From Clostridia bacterium (lineage in GTDB: Bacteria; Bacillota; Clostridia; Oscillospirales; Acutalibacteraceae): a DNA stretch of 64,000 nt. The position numbers and the translations under genes are program-made. The stretch is from contig JAFSFY010000008.1 in assembly GCA_017434985.1 (NCBI GenBank), forward strand, positions 48,237 through 112,236, written 5' to 3'. Numbering within the stretch: position 1 is the first letter of the stretch; each line of letters begins with the position of its first letter. The notes beneath the pieces were generated by a model. It was not told where the DNA came from. It did not search any database and saw only the letters and a list, made by a program, of their open reading frames with translations. Shown piece after piece: positions 25,827-33,865 of the stretch.

Positions 25827-26695
25827 AATCTGTTCGTAAGGCTGTAATTCCTGCCGCCGGTCTGGGCACCCGTGTGTTGCCGGCCTCCAAAGCCATGCCC
25901 AAAGAGATGCTCCCCATCGTGGACAAACCGGCCATTCAATATATCGTGGAAGAAGCCGTTGCCGCCGGCATTACCGATATTCTCATCATCACCAACCGCG
26001 GCAAAGGCATCATTGAAGATCATTTTGACCACAACATTGAACTTGAACAACGCTTGGCGGCCGCCGGTCGTGACCAAGTGCTTGCCGATCTGCAACGCGT
26101 CAATTCGATGGCAAACATCACCTTTATCCGTCAAAAGGAAACCAAAGGTCTCGGCCACGCGGTGGCGTGCGCCCGCTCCTTTGTGGGTGACGAGCCGTTT
26201 GCCGTGCTGTACGGCGACGACGTCATCATCGGTGACGACCCCGCTTGCGGTCAACTCTGCCGCGCGTGGGAAGAATACGGTCACGGCGTGGTGGGCATCA
26301 AGGAAGTGACCCGCGAACAAATTCAAAAGTATTGTTCGCTCGCGGTGTCACCGCTTCGCGATAACCTGTACCACGTGACCGATATGATCGAAAAGCCCTC
26401 TCCTGACCGCATTCTGTCGCTGTTTTCCATTCTCGGGCGTTGCGTGTTGCCGCCGTCCATCTTTGATATTTTGGATCAAACTCCTCCCGGTGCGGGCGGC
26501 GAGATCCAACTCACCGACGCGATGTGTGTCCTCGCCCAAAGCGAGGGGATGACCGGTGTGGATTTCACCGGCACGCGATACGATATGGGCAACAAACTCG
26601 GTATTTTGCAAGCCACCTGCGAAGTGGCGCTCAAGCACCCCGAAGTGGGCACCGATTTCGCCGCATATTTGAAAGAACTCGTCAAAACCTTATAA
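25823..26695 (+). CDS. galU: UTP-glucose-1-phosphate uridylyltransferase
   Basis: 290 residues. IPAAGLGTRVLPASKAMPKE (nucleotide-binding), IVDKPAIQYIVEEAV, FIRQKETKGLGHAV and LYGDDVI are diagnostic. It makes UDP-glucose for exopolysaccharide, cell-wall glycan or galactose metabolism. It ends at a strong bidirectional terminator. Confidence 0.95.
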   Translation: MKSVRKAVIPAAGLGTRVLPASKAMPKEMLPIVDKPAIQYIVEEAVAAGITDILIITNRGKGIIEDHFDHNIELEQRLAAAGRDQVLADLQRVNSMANITFIRQKETKGLGHAVACARSFVGDEPFAVLYGDDVIIGDDPACGQLCRAWEEYGHGVVGIKEVTREQIQKYCSLAVSPLRDNLYHVTDMIEKPSPDRILSLFSILGRCVLPPSIFDILDQTPPGAGGEIQLTDAMCVLAQSEGMTGVDFTGTRYDMGNKLGILQATCEVALKHPEVGTDFAAYLKELVKTL

Positions 26696-26700
26696 ACGCA

Positions 26701-26738
26701 AACCGGCCGATGGGGCGTTGCCCCATCGGCCGGTTTTT
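26701..26738. terminator. Bidirectional terminator
   Basis: AACCGGCCGATGGGG / CCCCATCGGCCGGTT with a CGTTG loop and T5, between convergent galU and the REP-type transposase. Confidence 0.9.
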
Positions 26739-27240
26739 ATTCTGCATACAATTCGTCCAGTTCCCACCGCAACGGGTTTTCTTGGATATAGCGAAGATGG
26801 TTTTCGTAATCTTCGTCGTTGCGGATGATATGATCGTAAAACCCACGTTGCCAAATGTTTTTGCCGTATTTTTTGTTGCAAAATCGTTTAAAGGTCGATA
26901 CGAACTGCGGCACCGTAGCATGTTGTTTTGTAGGGGTCGACGTCCCCGACGACCCCGTTGGCAACACGCGCAACAATAGGTGCACGTGATTGGGCATAAT
27001 CACATAATCATCTACGTGTATGTGTTCATAAAATGCGTTTAATTGCCCCATAATCTCATCCGCAATTTCTCCGTATTTCATCAACACAGTTTGAGGGGCG
27101 TCGAGGACGTCGCCCCCTACAACGGTGGACAGCATCGGTCGGCGGTGTTCCGTACAAATCGTGATAAAATACGCGCCCGCGCTACTATACGAATATTGCT
27201 TTAATCGTGTGGCTTTGCGTTCTTGCGGTTGATTCTCCAC
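26737..27240 (-). CDS. REP-associated tyrosine transposase (Y1_Tnp / RAYT)
   Basis: 167 residues, close to family length. AYFITICTEHRRPM, the HUH motif PNHVHLLL (His85, His87), GFYDHIIRNDEDYENHLRYI with the catalytic-Tyr region, and NPLRWELDE are typical. RAYTs process single-stranded palindromic REP sequences. Two copies of a GTAGGGG...CCCC palindrome lie in frame inside this gene, at residues ~41-49 and ~95-103, in opposite orientation. A third copy is at 59.7 kb. The frame is intact, so it may be active. The stop is in the galU terminator. Confidence 0.88.
   Translation of the reverse strand: MENQPQERKATRLKQYSYSSAGAYFITICTEHRRPMLSTVVGGDVLDAPQTVLMKYGEIADEIMGQLNAFYEHIHVDDYVIMPNHVHLLLRVLPTGSSGTSTPTKQHATVPQFVSTFKRFCNKKYGKNIWQRGFYDHIIRNDEDYENHLRYIQENPLRWELDELYAE
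26931..26956 (+). repeat. GTAGGGG-type palindrome, copy 1
   Basis: GGGGTCG and CGACCCC arms around a short GC-rich loop, preceded by TGTA. It lies within the transposase gene and supplies its residues ~95-103. Confidence 0.65.
27095..27120 (-). repeat. GTAGGGG-type palindrome, copy 2
   Basis: Read on the minus strand it begins GTAGGGGGCGACGTC and ends GACGCCCC, closely matching copy 1 but inverted. It encodes residues ~41-49 of the transposase. Confidence 0.65.
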
Positions 27241-27242
27241 CG

Positions 27243-29756
27243 TTACTCCCCCTTCTCCGCCGCTTGCATGGCTTCGCGCAGGACGTCGAGGGAAGAAAGC
27301 CCCGCTTTGCCTTTGACCGCCAGATACGGTTTGCTGCCCGCACTGATCATCACGCGGCCGGGAAGTGCCGCCGACAGGCGCGAGCCGAGGTCGAGGTCGA
27401 GGGTGCGTTGGTATAACAGCAGCGTCTCGCCGCTTTGCTTGACTTCGTAAATGCCGTGATTGGCCGCCATATTCCGTAGCAGCGCCACGTCGATGAGCCC
27501 TTGCACCGCGGCGGGCGGTTCACCGAAACGGTCGATGAGTTCGTCGTACACGTCGAAGGAATCTTCCTCGGTGCGAATATCCGCAATGCGGCGGTACACG
27601 TCCAGCCGTTGCGAATTGGCCGCAATGTAACTTTCGGGAATGTGTGCCGAGACGGGCAGGTCGATTAGGCATTCCGCTTCCCGCGGGCGGGGGGCACCTT
27701 TCGCCTCCCCCACCGCGTCGGCAAGCAAGCGCAGATACAAGTCATACCCAACCGCTTCCATATGCCCGTGCTGTTGCGCGCCGAGCAGATTGCCCGCGCC
27801 GCGAATCTCCATATCGCGCATGGCAATCTTGAAACCCGCGCCAAACTCGGTGAACTCACGGATGGCTTCCAGTCGTTTGGCGGCCACGTCGGTGAGCACC
27901 TTACCGCGCACAAAGGTGAGATACGCAAACGCGCGACGGGACGACCGCCCCACGCGCCCGCGCAACTGATGCAGTTGCGACAACCCGAATCGGTCGGCGT
28001 TTTCAATGATGAGGGTGTTGACGTTGGGCACGTCCACGCCCGTTTCGATGATGGTGGTACACACCAGCACGTCCACTTCGTGGTCGATGACCTGGCGCCA
28101 AATTTCCGCCATTTCGTCTTCACTCATTTTGCCGTGGGCAAAGGCGATGCGTGCTTCGGGGATGCGCATCTGCAACCCTGCCGCCACCCGTTCGATGGTT
28201 TCGACGCGATTGTGGATGTAATACACCTGTCCGCCGCGCCGCATCTCACGGCGAATGGCGTCCGCAATCAGACCGTTGTCGTGTTCCAGCACGTAGGTCT
28301 GCACGGGACGACGGTCTTGCGGCGCTTCTTCGATGATGGACATATCGCGGATACCGCTCATCGCCATATTCAGCGTGCGCGGAATGGGGGTTGCCGACAA
28401 GGTCAGCACGTCCACGTTGGGGGCGAGTTCCTTGATCCGCTCCTTTTGCGCCACACCGAAGCGTTGCTCCTCGTCCACGATAAAAAGTCCGAGATCGCGG
28501 AAGTGAATATCCTTCGATAGCATCCGATGGGTGCCGACCAAAATGTCAATGCGCCCGTCCGCCATATCCTTGATGATCTTTTCTTGTTGTTTGGGGGTGC
28601 GGAAACGCGAGAGCATTTCCACCGTAACGGGAAATCCCTCAAACCGTTTCACGATGGTGTTGTAATGTTGGAACGCCAAAATGGTGGTGGGCACCAGCAG
28701 GACGCACTGTTTGCTTTGTGACACGCACTTAAACGCGGCGCGCAGCGCCACCTCCGTTTTGCCGAACCCCACGTCGCCGCACAGCAAGCGATCCATCGGC
28801 ACGGCGCGTTCCATATCCGACTTGATCTCGTCGATGCACCGCAGTTGGTCTTCGGTTTCTTCGTGTTCAAAATGGCGCTCGAAATCGTACTGCCATTCCC
28901 CGTCGGGGTCAAACGCAAAGCCGGGGCTCGCCATACGCGACGAATACAGTTGTATCAACTCTTTCGCAATGTCCTTGACCGCCGAGCGCACCCGCGTTTT
29001 GGTTTTTTGCCATTCCTGACCGCCCAGGCGGTGCAGTTTCACTTTCACATCGTCCTTGGTGCCGATGTATTTGGACACGAGGTCAAGTTGCGTGACGGGG
29101 ACGTACAGCGTGTCCCCTTTGTCGTATTGCAGTTGCAGATAGTCTTTGACCACGCCCTGCACGTCGAGTTGACGAATGCCGTTGTACAACCCGATGCCGT
29201 GCGCGGCGTGTACCACGTAGTCGCCGGGGGTGAGTTCCGACAAACTGTGAATTTCACTGCCCGCTTGTTTGTTCAAACGGCGTTTGTGACGGCGCACCGC
29301 CACGCGGCCGTGGGTGATAAACACGGTGTCACATTCGGGAAACTCCGCACCCGCCGACACACCGCCGACCATCACCAGCACCTGTCCTTTGATCGGTTTT
29401 TCGGGGGCGGGCGCATACAAGGCGGGGATGCCTTGCTTTTGCAGATCTTCGGCAAGCACCTGTGCGTTTTTTTCTTCACGACCCGCAAGCACCACGCACG
29501 CCATACGGCGGGAAAGCGCGTCTTTGAGGTCTTCGCACAACAGTTCCACACTGCCCGACCACACGGGCAACTGACGGCAGGACACCGCGTACATCGACGT
29601 CGGTTCCAACCCGACGGTGGAACGCGCAAAGGTTTCCATCATCACCGACGGGCGGCGGGTGAGACTCCTCACAAATCCGTCAAAATCCTCACCGTAACGG
29701 CACAGTTCTTTGCAAAGTTGCCCGCCTTCGAGCAACCCCTTGATATCCTCCTGCAA
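27243..29756 (-). CDS. mfd: Transcription-repair coupling factor Mfd, C-terminal part
   Basis: 837 residues after an in-frame TAG at 29757-29759. Contains the RNA-polymerase-interacting domain (LTPGDYVVHAAHGIGLYNG), helicase motifs GDVGFGKTEVALRAAFK, DEEQRFGV, SATPIPRTLN and QLRGRVGRSSRRAFAYL, and the C-terminal TRCF domain. Mfd displaces stalled RNA polymerase and recruits UvrA. The frame is continuous with the N-terminal 314 residues; together they make 1152 residues, normal for Mfd. A TTG follows the TAG directly, but no RBS is seen, so separate translation is doubtful. Either a nonsense mutation, an assembly error, or stop readthrough. Confidence 0.88.
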   Translation of the reverse strand: MQEDIKGLLEGGQLCKELCRYGEDFDGFVRSLTRRPSVMMETFARSTVGLEPTSMYAVSCRQLPVWSGSVELLCEDLKDALSRRMACVVLAGREEKNAQVLAEDLQKQGIPALYAPAPEKPIKGQVLVMVGGVSAGAEFPECDTVFITHGRVAVRRHKRRLNKQAGSEIHSLSELTPGDYVVHAAHGIGLYNGIRQLDVQGVVKDYLQLQYDKGDTLYVPVTQLDLVSKYIGTKDDVKVKLHRLGGQEWQKTKTRVRSAVKDIAKELIQLYSSRMASPGFAFDPDGEWQYDFERHFEHEETEDQLRCIDEIKSDMERAVPMDRLLCGDVGFGKTEVALRAAFKCVSQSKQCVLLVPTTILAFQHYNTIVKRFEGFPVTVEMLSRFRTPKQQEKIIKDMADGRIDILVGTHRMLSKDIHFRDLGLFIVDEEQRFGVAQKERIKELAPNVDVLTLSATPIPRTLNMAMSGIRDMSIIEEAPQDRRPVQTYVLEHDNGLIADAIRREMRRGGQVYYIHNRVETIERVAAGLQMRIPEARIAFAHGKMSEDEMAEIWRQVIDHEVDVLVCTTIIETGVDVPNVNTLIIENADRFGLSQLHQLRGRVGRSSRRAFAYLTFVRGKVLTDVAAKRLEAIREFTEFGAGFKIAMRDMEIRGAGNLLGAQQHGHMEAVGYDLYLRLLADAVGEAKGAPRPREAECLIDLPVSAHIPESYIAANSQRLDVYRRIADIRTEEDSFDVYDELIDRFGEPPAAVQGLIDVALLRNMAANHGIYEVKQSGETLLLYQRTLDLDLGSRLSAALPGRVMISAGSKPYLAVKGKAGLSSLDVLREAMQAAEKGE

Positions 29757-30701
29757 CTACCATTCGGTGGCACGCAGGCGTTCTTTCACTTTCGCCGCCT
29801 CCGACACGAACACGAGTGCCTCCGGCGCGTAGTCAAGCACCGTGGCGGGGTCGGGGTAGATGAGCGGCAGATATTTGTCCACCGACGACGGGCGCGCCCC
29901 GCCACGCAGGCGGTCAACGTCACGAAGCAATTCTTCTCTGACGGCATCGGCGCGTTTGCCGGTCAGTGACTTGGCCAACTGCTCAATATCGGCGGCCAAC
30001 CCTTCGGCCGAATCGTACATAATTTCACACGCGGGCGGAATGGCCACCTGTTTGAGCGATTCGGTGCGGCGTTGGGAAAGAACGTCAAAATACGACACGG
30101 TGTCCACCGCGTCGCCCCACAGTTCGATACGCAAGGGGGCGGCATTTTGCGCGGCATAGACGTCCACGATGCCGCCGCGCATCGCAAATTGACCGGGACC
30201 TTCGATCTGGTCACACCGCTCATACCCCGCGGACACCAAAAAGGCACCCAACGTGGCAAGCGGCAAGGTGTCCCCTTCTTTGACCGACAAGGTGCGCGAA
30301 AGCAACGTTTGCGGCGGCAAGGTGTATCCCACAAGCGCGTCGGGACACGCCACCACCGCTTGGAAGTTGCCCTCAGCCATACGGGTGAGCACGGCAAGCC
30401 GCATTTGCTCGTATTCGCGAGAGGTGGATTCGGTCTTGCGCAGCGACAGTTCGCGCGCCGGCAAAAAGAGTGCCTCCATCCCGATGGCGGTAAGGTCTTC
30501 ACACACACGGGTGGCTTCCGCTTCGTCGGACACGACAAACAACGCCTTGCGCGACAGTTTGGCGCATAAGGCGTTGGCAAGCAACACTTTGTGAATGTGA
30601 CCGACCCCCGTGAACATCACGGGGCCGCATCCCCGCCTGAGATCGGCGGCGGCAGAGGCCACCGACGGCAAGGAGGAAAGAGCCGATTCGTAAATTGACA
30701 T
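29757..30701 (-). CDS. mfd: Transcription-repair coupling factor Mfd, N-terminal part (ends at premature TAG)
   Basis: 314 residues: the UvrB-like region of Mfd that contacts UvrA (VVSDEAEATRVCEDLTAIG, GPGQFAMRGGIVDVY, IELWGDAVDTVSYFD). The frame stops at TAG after RATEW and continues at once in the same frame with LQEDIKGLL. Loss of the helicase half would leave a non-functional fragment. TAG could derive from CAG by one C-to-T change. The RBS GAGG lies in the end of pth, three bases away, so the two form an operon as in many Firmicutes. Confidence 0.85.
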   Translation of the reverse strand: MSIYESALSSLPSVASAAADLRRGCGPVMFTGVGHIHKVLLANALCAKLSRKALFVVSDEAEATRVCEDLTAIGMEALFLPARELSLRKTESTSREYEQMRLAVLTRMAEGNFQAVVACPDALVGYTLPPQTLLSRTLSVKEGDTLPLATLGAFLVSAGYERCDQIEGPGQFAMRGGIVDVYAAQNAAPLRIELWGDAVDTVSYFDVLSQRRTESLKQVAIPPACEIMYDSAEGLAADIEQLAKSLTGKRADAVREELLRDVDRLRGGARPSSVDKYLPLIYPDPATVLDYAPEALVFVSEAAKVKERLRATEW

Positions 30702-30704
30702 AGA

Positions 30705-31304
30705 TTACCTCGAAAAGCGATTCATCGCTTCATCCATACGATCGTCCACGATCATCGCGGCGGCGCCCACCGCGTTCTTGACGGCGGCAAGAAGAGAGAC
30801 CGATTCGTCTTTCGTGAATTTGGAGAGCACCCACGCGGCGAGATCGTAATCGGGGTGCGGTTTTTGGCCGACACCCACCTTGATGCGGGGAAAGTTTTCA
30901 CTGCCGCACAGCGTGATGATGCTGCGCAGACCGCGTTGACCCCCGTCACTGCCTTTGCGGCGCAAACGAATGGTGCCGACAGGCAAGGAAATATCGTCAC
31001 ACACCACCAGCACTTTTTCAGGCGGCAGTTTGTAAAACGCGGCGGCTTCCCGCACCGCTTCACCGCTGTTGTTCATAAAGGTTTGCGGCATCAACAGCAA
31101 CACTTTTTTGCCGCCGATGACCGTTTGACCGCACAACGACTTAAACTTCACGCGGTCAACCTTAACGCCGTATTCGGCGGCAAGCGCTTCCACCACCGCA
31201 AATCCCGCGTTGTGGCGCGTGCCTTCGTATTTTTTGCCGGGGTTACCGAGCCCCACGATGATGGCATCCACCGCACCGAGAGGCGCGGGCTTTCGAAACA
31301 ACAT
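30705..31304 (-). CDS. pth: Peptidyl-tRNA hydrolase
   Basis: 199 residues. IIVGLGNPGKKYEGTRHNAG carries the catalytic His region; LMPQTFMNNSG and VCDDISLPVGTIRLR follow. It recycles peptidyl-tRNA dropped from ribosomes. Conserved pth-mfd order. GAGGGAT precedes ATG 31304. It is divergent from the oxidoreductase gene at 31423. Confidence 0.95.
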   Translation of the reverse strand: MLFRKPAPLGAVDAIIVGLGNPGKKYEGTRHNAGFAVVEALAAEYGVKVDRVKFKSLCGQTVIGGKKVLLLMPQTFMNNSGEAVREAAAFYKLPPEKVLVVCDDISLPVGTIRLRRKGSDGGQRGLRSIITLCGSENFPRIKVGVGQKPHPDYDLAAWVLSKFTKDESVSLLAAVKNAVGAAAMIVDDRMDEAMNRFSR

Positions 31305-31370
31305 AGCGATCCCTCGTTTCTTATCTCCTTTCTATTATCGCAAAAAATCCACCTCTTTGCAAGGGGGAAC

Positions 31371-31399
31371 TTGCTTTTTTACCATCCACGCGTTACAAT
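31371..31399 (+). promoter_or_regulatory. Promoter of the oxidoreductase-metF-metH unit
   Basis: TTGCTT (31371-31376), 17-base spacer, TACAAT (31394-31399), 24 bases before the first gene. Confidence 0.65.
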
Positions 31400-31422
31400 A
31401 CTACTGAGAAAGGGGTGGGCGT

Positions 31423-32391
31423 ATGCGTTTTGCCACCATCGGCACCAGCCTCATTGCTGAACAATTTGTGGCGGGAGCCAAACTTTCGGGCGTGTGGGAA
31501 CACGCGGCGGTGTACTCCCGAACCCGCGAAACGGGGCTTGCCTTTTGCGAAAAAACGGGATGTACGGGCGCGGTGTACACCTCGCTTGACGAGTTGGCGG
31601 CCGCAGATATCGACGCGGTGTACGTCGCGTCCCCCAACGTGTGCCATTATGAACAAAGCAAATTCCTGCTTGCCCACGGCAAACACGTGTTGTGCGAAAA
31701 GCCCATCACCGTGACCGCCGCGCAGTATCGCGAATTGAGGACTTTGGCCGCGCAAAACGGTCTTGTCTATATGGAAGCGATTATGTCTCGCCACACACAA
31801 AATCGCCGCACCTTGCACGACGCGGTGGCGCGTATCGGCAATATCAGCACCGCGCGGCTGGATTTTTGTCAACTCTCCTCCCGCTACGCGGCCTACCGTC
31901 GCGGGGAAAACCCCAACATTTTTAACCCCGCGTTGTGCGGCGGGGCACTGAAAGACCTCGGCATTTATTGCGTGTGGGCGGCGGTGGACCTGTTCGGCAG
32001 ACCCGAACGCATCACCGCCACCGCCTCCTTTGGCGAGAACGGCATTGACCTTGCGGGATGCGCCGTGTTTACCTATCCCGCCTTTTCGGCGGTGCTCACC
32101 TACGCCAAAAACGGGCAATCCCGTATCGGCAGTGAAATTGTCGGCGACAACGGCACGGTGAATATGCGCCTTATTTCGATGTACGCCGACATCACCGAGC
32201 ACGCGGTAAACGGCGAAACGGTGTTTCACCCCTCTGCCGATAAGGTGACCGTCATGAGCGAAGAAGCAAAACACTTTGCCGACTGTATTCAAACCCCCAA
32301 TACCGCAGAATATACCGTTTTGTGTGACCAGACCCAAACGGTGCTCGACTGTATGGATGCCATCGCCCGCGCAGCGGGGATTACCGATTAA
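31423..32391 (+). CDS. Gfo/Idh/MocA family oxidoreductase
   Basis: 322 residues. Rossmann N-terminus MRFATIGTSLIAEQF, AVYVASPNVCHYE and the hallmark CEKPIT (catalytic Lys), then the C-terminal alpha/beta domain. These NAD(P)-dependent enzymes act on sugars, inositols or related substrates; the substrate cannot be inferred. AAAGGGG precedes ATG 31423. It is the first gene of a unit otherwise devoted to methionine synthesis. Confidence 0.85.
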   Translation: MRFATIGTSLIAEQFVAGAKLSGVWEHAAVYSRTRETGLAFCEKTGCTGAVYTSLDELAAADIDAVYVASPNVCHYEQSKFLLAHGKHVLCEKPITVTAAQYRELRTLAAQNGLVYMEAIMSRHTQNRRTLHDAVARIGNISTARLDFCQLSSRYAAYRRGENPNIFNPALCGGALKDLGIYCVWAAVDLFGRPERITATASFGENGIDLAGCAVFTYPAFSAVLTYAKNGQSRIGSEIVGDNGTVNMRLISMYADITEHAVNGETVFHPSADKVTVMSEEAKHFADCIQTPNTAEYTVLCDQTQTVLDCMDAIARAAGITD

Positions 32392-32405
32392 AGGACGTGA
32401 CACGT

Positions 32406-33284
32406 ATGAAGATTATCGAATTGCTAAAAAAGGGGACTCCCTCACTATCGTTTGAGGTGTTTCCGCCCAAAACCGAAACCGCGTTTGACAACGTGAAAGC
32501 CGCCACCGAGGAGATTGCCAAACTGCACCCCTCGTTTATGAGTGTGACTTACGGTGCGGGCGGTGGGACCAGCCGTTACACGTTGGATATTGCCCGCAAC
32601 ATCAAGGAAACCTACGGTGTGCCCACGCTCGCGCACCTGACCTGCGTTTCTTCCACCAAAGAGACGGTGGCCGACCGCATTGCGGATATCCGCGCGGCGG
32701 GGATTCAAAACGTGCTCGCCCTGCGCGGGGATATTCCCGAAGAACTCAAAAACGCCGACCGCAGCGCGTGGCCGTATCGCTACGCCCTCGACTTGGTGCG
32801 CGAACTGAAAGCGGCCAACCCCGATTTGTGTGTTGGCGGTGCATGCTATCCGGAAGTGCACCCCGAAAGCGCGGGCCAAGCCGACGACATCAAACACCTG
32901 AAAGAAAAGGTGGACGCGGGTTGCGATTTCCTCACGACGCAGATGTTTTTCGACAACAATTTGCTGTATAATTTCCTGTATAAAATCCGCGAGGCGGGGA
33001 TCACCGTGCCGATCATTCCCGGCATTATGCCCATCACCAACGCGAGCCACTTGGAACGCTCGCTGTTGCTTTCGGGTTCGTTCGTCCCGCAACGGTTTAA
33101 GAGTTTGGTGGACAAGTTCGGCAGTAATCCCGCCGCGATGAAGCAAGCGGGCATCGCCTACGCCACCGACCAGATCATCGACCTGTATGCCAACGGCATC
33201 ACCAACGTACACGTGTATTCGATGAACAAGCCCGACATCGCCGCCGCCATTCAGCAAAACGTGTCGGCCATTTTGGGGAAATGA
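32406..33284 (+). CDS. metF: 5,10-Methylenetetrahydrofolate reductase
   Basis: 292 residues. SFEVFPPKTETAFDNV, FMSVTYGAGGGTS, HLTCVSSTKE and LRGDIP are the FAD/folate-binding signatures; FLTTQMFFDN follows. It makes 5-methyl-THF, the methyl donor for MetH downstream. ATG 32406 has AAAGGA ten bases before; the in-frame GTG at 32397 is too close to that site. The end overlaps the next gene by four bases. Confidence 0.95.
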   Translation: MKIIELLKKGTPSLSFEVFPPKTETAFDNVKAATEEIAKLHPSFMSVTYGAGGGTSRYTLDIARNIKETYGVPTLAHLTCVSSTKETVADRIADIRAAGIQNVLALRGDIPEELKNADRSAWPYRYALDLVRELKAANPDLCVGGACYPEVHPESAGQADDIKHLKEKVDAGCDFLTTQMFFDNNLLYNFLYKIREAGITVPIIPGIMPITNASHLERSLLLSGSFVPQRFKSLVDKFGSNPAAMKQAGIAYATDQIIDLYANGITNVHVYSMNKPDIAAAIQQNVSAILGK

Positions 33285-33853
33285 GCATGACCGTACTCAA
33301 CAAGACTTACTCGTTGCCGCCGATCGACACCCGTGCCGTGTGGCGGTATGCCGCCGCCCGAACCGAAACGGAGGAAACGGCGGCACTGCTAAACGCGTGT
33401 TTGGACGAACTCGGCGATACCCTCTCCCCTTCGGTTTGCTATGCCGTGCTGCCGCTTCGTATCGACGGCGCGCGGTGCGATTTTGGCGCGTTTACGGTGT
33501 CCTCTTCCTCCCTTGCCGCCCACCTGAACGGGTGCGAGCGCGCGGTGGTGTTTGCCGCCACCGTGGGGGTGGCAATCGACCGCTTGATTACGCGGTATGC
33601 GGCGTTGTCCCCCGCCAAAGCGTTGCTGTTTCAGGCCATCGGTGCCGAGCGTATTGAGGCACTTTGCGACGCGTTTTGCCTGGATGTGGCAGGGCACAAA
33701 ACGCGGTTTAGCCCCGGTTACGGCGACCTGCCGTTGACGGCACAACGCAACATTTTCGCTGTGTTACAATGCGAAAAACGCATTGGTTTAACGCTCAACG
33801 ATTCCCTGCTGATGTCCCCCTCCAAATCGGTGACCGCCTTTGTCGGTCTGTAA
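33281..33853 (+). CDS. Stand-alone methionine synthase activation-domain protein
   Basis: 190 residues. RFSPGYGDLPLTAQRNIF, IGLTLNDSLLMSPSKSVTAF match the C-terminal AdoMet-binding reactivation domain of MetH, here encoded as a separate protein. In long MetH enzymes this domain re-methylates cob(II)alamin with flavodoxin and SAM. It sits between metF and a metH that lacks the domain, so it very probably reactivates that enzyme in trans. Such split systems occur in Clostridia and Thermotoga. Confidence 0.87.
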   Translation: MSMTVLNKTYSLPPIDTRAVWRYAAARTETEETAALLNACLDELGDTLSPSVCYAVLPLRIDGARCDFGAFTVSSSSLAAHLNGCERAVVFAATVGVAIDRLITRYAALSPAKALLFQAIGAERIEALCDAFCLDVAGHKTRFSPGYGDLPLTAQRNIFAVLQCEKRIGLTLNDSLLMSPSKSVTAFVGL

Positions 33854-33865
33854 AGAGGTGTTGTT

